Source of the DNA: Rutstroemia sp. NJR-2017a BVV2 | Taxonomy: Eukaryota > Ascomycota > Leotiomycetes > Helotiales > Rutstroemiaceae | Assembly (NCBI GenBank): GCA_002946415.1 | Contig: NJPS01000030.1 | Span: forward strand, 124,001-188,000 | Reading direction: 5' to 3' | Length of the DNA stretch: 64,000 bases | In this document: positions 60,333 to 64,000 of the stretch, piece after piece | Layout: the number at the start of each line of letters is the position of its first letter | How positions within the stretch are numbered: the stretch's first letter is position 1 | The notes under the pieces: model-generated | What the model saw: the letters and a program-made list of their open reading frames with translations, nothing else | Database searches by the model: none | What the model was told of the DNA's origin: nothing | Program-made: the position numbers and the translations under genes

Positions 60333-60620
60333 TCAAAACTCCAAGGCTTTTGAATTACAAGAGCCTTGTTTCCCACACTTGCCAGTGCAAGTTGATTTCG
60401 TACCGGCACTCTCGTGTGAGTCTGAGTCAGATCCAGATGAAGAAGACTCACTTCCTTTTGCTGGTCTGTGGCCGGAGATTCGTCGACTTGACGAGCACTT
60501 TTTCGTCGGCTTTTGACTGGTGTAGTCAACTTCTGTGGGAGTCAGGGGGACAGTGCTGGGATTGTGAGATAAAAGTGATACTGTGTGATTTTTGGAGGTG
60601 GAGGCTTACGATTGAGGCAT
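60333..60620 (-). CDS. Small 77-aa Ser-rich protein with C-terminal Cys motif
   Basis: Two exons, 60620-60610 (only 11 nt: MPQ plus part of Ser) and 60555-60333, joined over a 54-nt intron with a GTAAGC donor and CCCAG acceptor. The product has a Lys/Ser/Arg part (KKCSSSRRISGHR), an acidic Ser run (GSESSSSGSDSDSHES) and a Cys motif TCTGKCGKQGSCNSKALEF. It has no signal peptide. No family recognised. The acidic Ser-run next to a C-x3-C-x5-C end looks selected rather than random. An intronless frame at 60529-60299 on the same strand is the main alternative. Confidence 0.5.
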
Positions 60621-61414
60621 GCTGGATGGTGATGTTGTCGTTGTGAGTGGTATCCTTTGAAGGAGAGGAGAGTCTCGTTGTTTTTAATCTGATTCAAGGA
60701 TTAGCTCTTTTCGAAATCTGAGAATGATGGAACCGATGACAATACGAAAAATGGTAGACAAATAGTTCTCAAAGGCGGCTATGACTGCAATTGAAGTGGT
60801 AAGCGCAGTCGTAAAGTAACGCTAAACTACGTAACGGGCGACATCAAACTCTCCTAGGAGAATCTCAGGAATATTTCACGGGTTATTTATAAAAGCAGCT
60901 GGTTCCCGATAGCAGGAACATCCGAAACGGCTAGCTATTTGACTCCTATATGTAAATTCCAACCATTTCGTGATGCGCGTCGTGCGTCAAAGTGGCCTGA
61001 TCACCTTCCGAAGTGGTCTTATTCCCATCGGAAGTCTTCAAGCCGGCGACAAGAGTGACGTGAGGTTAAGATAAAGTGGCATGAACGTGTCGGCAACGTG
61101 CGCCTGAAATAAGTAGTTGCTTGTTTGTCGATTTCTCGATCTAGATCGTGGGGGACTCATGTGTGAGTATGCATGCTGGAGTAGAGGACTTTCCTGTTTC
61201 GGGCAATCTAAATTCGTTTAGGGGAAGTGCACTGAATGAGTTCAACTGAATTACGAATGAATTTGGGTATTTCCATTTTTTAATGATGGTTCTAGTTCGA
61301 TCAATGAAATATTCCCATAAAAATCCCAATGAGCCTCCATGTAACTCCAATTTTGCACCACCAACCCGCCATGAACTCCGAGGAAACTTTAGATGCCCAA
61401 ACGTAAATAACTTC
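60621..61414. other. Intergenic region
   Basis: Upstream region of the small gene and 3' flank of the next minus-strand gene. No gene or repeat recognised. Confidence 0.45.
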
Positions 61415-62209
61415 CTAAACACCATCTAGAAGCCCGGTCTCATATGCATCAAGCAAATCCTGCATCTGCTCCCACGTCTCATCATCGTCCTCATCCCTCA
61501 TCTCAATAGCCTCCACTTTCTTACGCCATACGGGATGACGGTAGAGAACCACTACAAGATCTGTCCAGCGCTTCGCCATGGAGATTTCTTCCTTGTCGAC
61601 TTGCAACGATGTTGCTGTTGGCGGCGACGAGACCATTGTGTTGAGGGCGACTTCCGGATCCGAACCGTTATCGTTGTTATCCAATTGGTGTGAGACGGTG
61701 TCTCCGATCCATTCTTCGACTTTGTTGCCGTCAATGCTGTTTCCGGTGCCGATTTGTATTTCTCCAGCGGTCATGCTCTTTCCGCTACCTTCTGCGCAGT
61801 TGGACCTGTCCAATTTGGTCTCGTCTACCTCGATGGAATCATTCTGGGCTGTTTGTCGTACAGGTAACGGAGCCAAGAGACCATCTTCGTCAAGAATACC
61901 TAGCTCGCGGAAGATCGCCACGTGCAGGAGACGCAGAAGTCGAATATCACCGCTTGCTAGAATTGTGTCGACTTCCTCTTGCAAGAAGCTGTCCGTTGAC
62001 CGAGGATTGATTGGACTTTCAAGGTCTTCGCTCAGACTGAAGCCGGTAGATTCATTTGATTTGATGGATGCGTTGACTTCGTCGAGCAAATCGTCCCTGC
62101 TATGAATGACGTTGGTTAGCCTCAACGACTGCAAGGAAGTTAGGGTAGCTGTAACTCACGTATATAATTCCAATGCACCCTTTCCATAACTCCTTGCTAA
62201 TTGACCCAT
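61415..62209 (-). CDS. Hypothetical acidic protein
   Basis: Two exons, 62209-62160 and 62099-61415, with a 60-nt intron, give 244 aa. The start MGQLARSYGKGALELYT joins in frame to RDDLLDEVNASIKS. Visible parts are a helical segment LASGDIRLLRLLHVAIFRELGIL, a disordered acidic middle (EEWIGDTVSHQLDNNDNGSD) and a helical end with WTDLVVVLYRHPVWRKKVEAI and EQMQDLLDAYETGLLDG. No domain recognised. The splice-joined ATG supports the model over the downstream frame start at 62134, which is not an ATG in a good context. Confidence 0.7.
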
Positions 62210-62854
62210 CGTAATTGTTGAATTTGCCGTGAGGCTATTCTTCGGAGGAATTTTAAACACAAGAAGGTAGTATGGGAGAAGCAAGTGATGCAAGTAAGTA
62301 TAAGACGGTTGAAGAGGTATAAAGAAAAATTTGCGGACCAATCCGAGTAAGTAATACTGTCCAATAAGTTGTAGGAGTGCTAAAATTAGATAGTTCAAGT
62401 GAGAATCGAGATAGTGAAGCTGTAGATAACTTGAGAAGTTGAGAAGGTGAATTGCATATCGGGATATTCGCCCACTTATATACTCCTGTAGAGAAATTTG
62501 ATAAAGTATGTTGAAAAACTAGACAGATGGCTTTCCAGAGATTGTATATCGATGGGTCCAACCAAGACTCCAAATCGAAGAGTGAGAACAAGCTTTCGAT
62601 GAATGAAGAAACCATAAATAGCTCGTTTGAACTGGTCACGAGAAGTGAACTTTCTGGTCAGTAATGTGGTATAGAGGAGTGTTAGCATATGTTATTACAA
62701 GCTATCACACATGCTGCTTCAAAAAATGTATGATTTCTTTCGATTGTGGATGAGTTCATCTATAATAAACCCCTTTTGTCAATCATGCTGATTATAATAC
62801 AACTTTATACAGTAGACTTGCGTGGCTTGAATCGCAAAGGCTTCCGACGAATGC
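62210..62854. other. Intergenic region
   Basis: Upstream region of the acidic hypothetical gene and 3' flank of CBP3, both on the minus strand. Minus-strand open frames at 62253-62688 are AT-rich and lack any domain. Confidence 0.45.
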
Positions 62855-63941
62855 TCACCTGCGGCGGCTCGAACCCGGTAAATCCTTTCCAGGAGCTCGG
62901 TCGAAAGGTAACTCCATCATCCTGCTCTTCGAAGAAACCAACTCCGATTCACCTTTCGGACTACTGAATTGTAGATGCCCACCCGACATGATCTCTTCAT
63001 CCGTCAGTTTATCCAGGTCATGAAGTGTGCCCCTCATCCAGCTGACAATCGTCGCGAGTGCCTCTAAGTCCACATCCTCACTCGCCTTGAATACATTTCT
63101 CCATACTGCAGCCGCAAGTACAGCGTCACCCTTCGCCAAACCCTCATCGTAAGCTAGTAGTAACCCTCTCCATATTTGAAACATATCCTTCAAATATTTA
63201 TTGCGAGTACCCCTAGCATGCATGTTGTGGTTCGTTACCATTTTCGCCTCGGCGTCGTAGAAGAAGTGATCGACAAGATGCTGTTCCCAGAGCTCTTGTT
63301 TTACGGTACCCAAACACCGAAAGCGTACAGTGAGACAATAAAGATGAAGCATAGTCACATGCGACCAGGTACTGAAAGTTGGTTTAAGACCGAGCTCTAT
63401 GAAGTATTAGAAAGCAATATATCAACTAAGGATCGAGCGAGCGGGCAAAATGCTCAATTGTACCTTCAAACCACCATCCTATGCCGACACCCAAATCCTC
63501 ACCATCATCCGTCTTTGGTATTTCCGCTTCTGGATCTGACGCCTGCGGTATCGAGTAATTCGCTTGTGAGCTGCAGCCTTCGTAGAGAATCTCCGTCGCA
63601 CCGTACGCAGTGTAAGTTTCTGTGAACCTGCCTGGGATGAACCTAAGGCCCTTTGCGATCGCAGGAATATCAGCGTTGGAACTGGTCGTGTCTAATTTCC
63701 TCTTTGAAGGAAGCGGTGAAACGGGTGGTACTGCAGTTCCAGCAGTCTGATTTAACTCGGGAGTGTTCGCATATTTGTCAGAAGCTGTTGCGAACATGCG
63801 ACGACTGTAGGTAATGGCATTTCCCTAGCAAGAAAATCAGAATGTCCCAAGCTTTCGAAAGAAATTCACAATTACCTTAATACTTGAATTGGACTGAGTT
63901 CGGAGTGCTCGTAGGTACGAGGCGCAAGTTTTTGCTGCCAT
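62855..63941 (-). CDS. CBP3: Ubiquinol-cytochrome c chaperone (CBP3/UQCC1)
   Basis: Three exons, 63941-63876, 63824-63464 and 63396-62855, give 322 aa. CBP3, with CBP6, binds mitochondrial ribosomes and newly made cytochrome b and helps assemble respiratory complex III. The start MAAKTCASYLRALRTQS is basic and lacks acids, as a mitochondrial import signal should. The conserved chaperone domain reads ETYTAYGATEILYEGC, WSHVTMLHLYCLTVRFR, WEQHLVDHFFYDAE, NKYLKDMFQIWRGLLLAYDEG and GDAVLAAAVWRNVF. The second intron (66 nt) is needed to join GWWFE to LGLKPTFSTW. The final ~40 residues are variable and basic. Confidence 0.92.
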
Positions 63942-64000
63942 CTGTCTGAACTTTAATATTCAATTGACAGAGATATTGAAGATATTCGGCTTCATTTGTG

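Noticed and set aside
60299..60529. Intronless 76-codon minus-strand frame
   Set aside because: It overlaps the spliced 77-aa model; its first codon is not an ATG with good context and its composition is less protein-like.

Overview
The window looks like nuclear DNA of a filamentous ascomycete. Genes carry short introns (mostly 47-65 nt) with GT...AG ends and CTAAC/CTGAC-like branch points. Three Zn2Cys6 regulators, a fungal-type DUF3632 gene, a Fot1/pogo-type transposon and a mannitol dehydrogenase point the same way. The mannitol dehydrogenase, the secreted oxalate decarboxylase and the general character would fit Leotiomycetes (Helotiales), but that placement is inference. No tRNA, rRNA, CRISPR array or prokaryotic operon was seen. 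All gene models were built by hand from splice signals and reading-frame continuity.

Layout. 0-10 kb: a C4C4 RING protein cut by the left edge, an alpha/beta hydrolase with an apparent 1-nt frameshift, an arylamine N-acetyltransferase, then a gene-poor stretch holding a decayed oxidosqualene cyclase 3' end and a small TA-flanked inverted-repeat element, then a SET-domain gene. 10-20 kb: a three-copy hairpin repeat upstream of a sugar transporter, a Zn2Cys6 regulator on the minus strand and a His-rich unknown protein. 20-26 kb: a decayed regulator joined to a 5'-truncated DUF3632 copy, a MITE, an unknown gene and an intact DUF3632 gene. 28-37 kb: a secreted oxalate decarboxylase between two Zn2Cys6 regulators, all on the plus strand. 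37.7-42 kb: a 2.2 kb Fot1-like transposon inserted in the last codons of a 758-aa unknown gene. 43-52 kb: mannitol dehydrogenase, nickel/cobalt permease and an ADGF-like deaminase. 52-55 kb: AT-rich, repeat-rich DNA with two MITE copies. 55-64 kb: a compact housekeeping-like block (DUF1295 membrane protein, BTB protein, dihydrofolate reductase, a 77-aa small protein, an unknown protein and the CBP3 chaperone).

The most solid unexpected results are mobile-element structures. A family of four short hAT-type MITEs (22161, 48677, 52874, 53515) each has an 8-bp target duplication. The Fot1-like element can be removed on paper to recover the host gene's original stop codon. The oxidosqualene cyclase and regulator pseudogenes carry stop changes compatible with C-to-T mutation such as RIP. 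I found no convincing novel multi-gene system. The closest to an accessory locus is the oxalate decarboxylase with its two neighbouring regulators, and that link is only positional.
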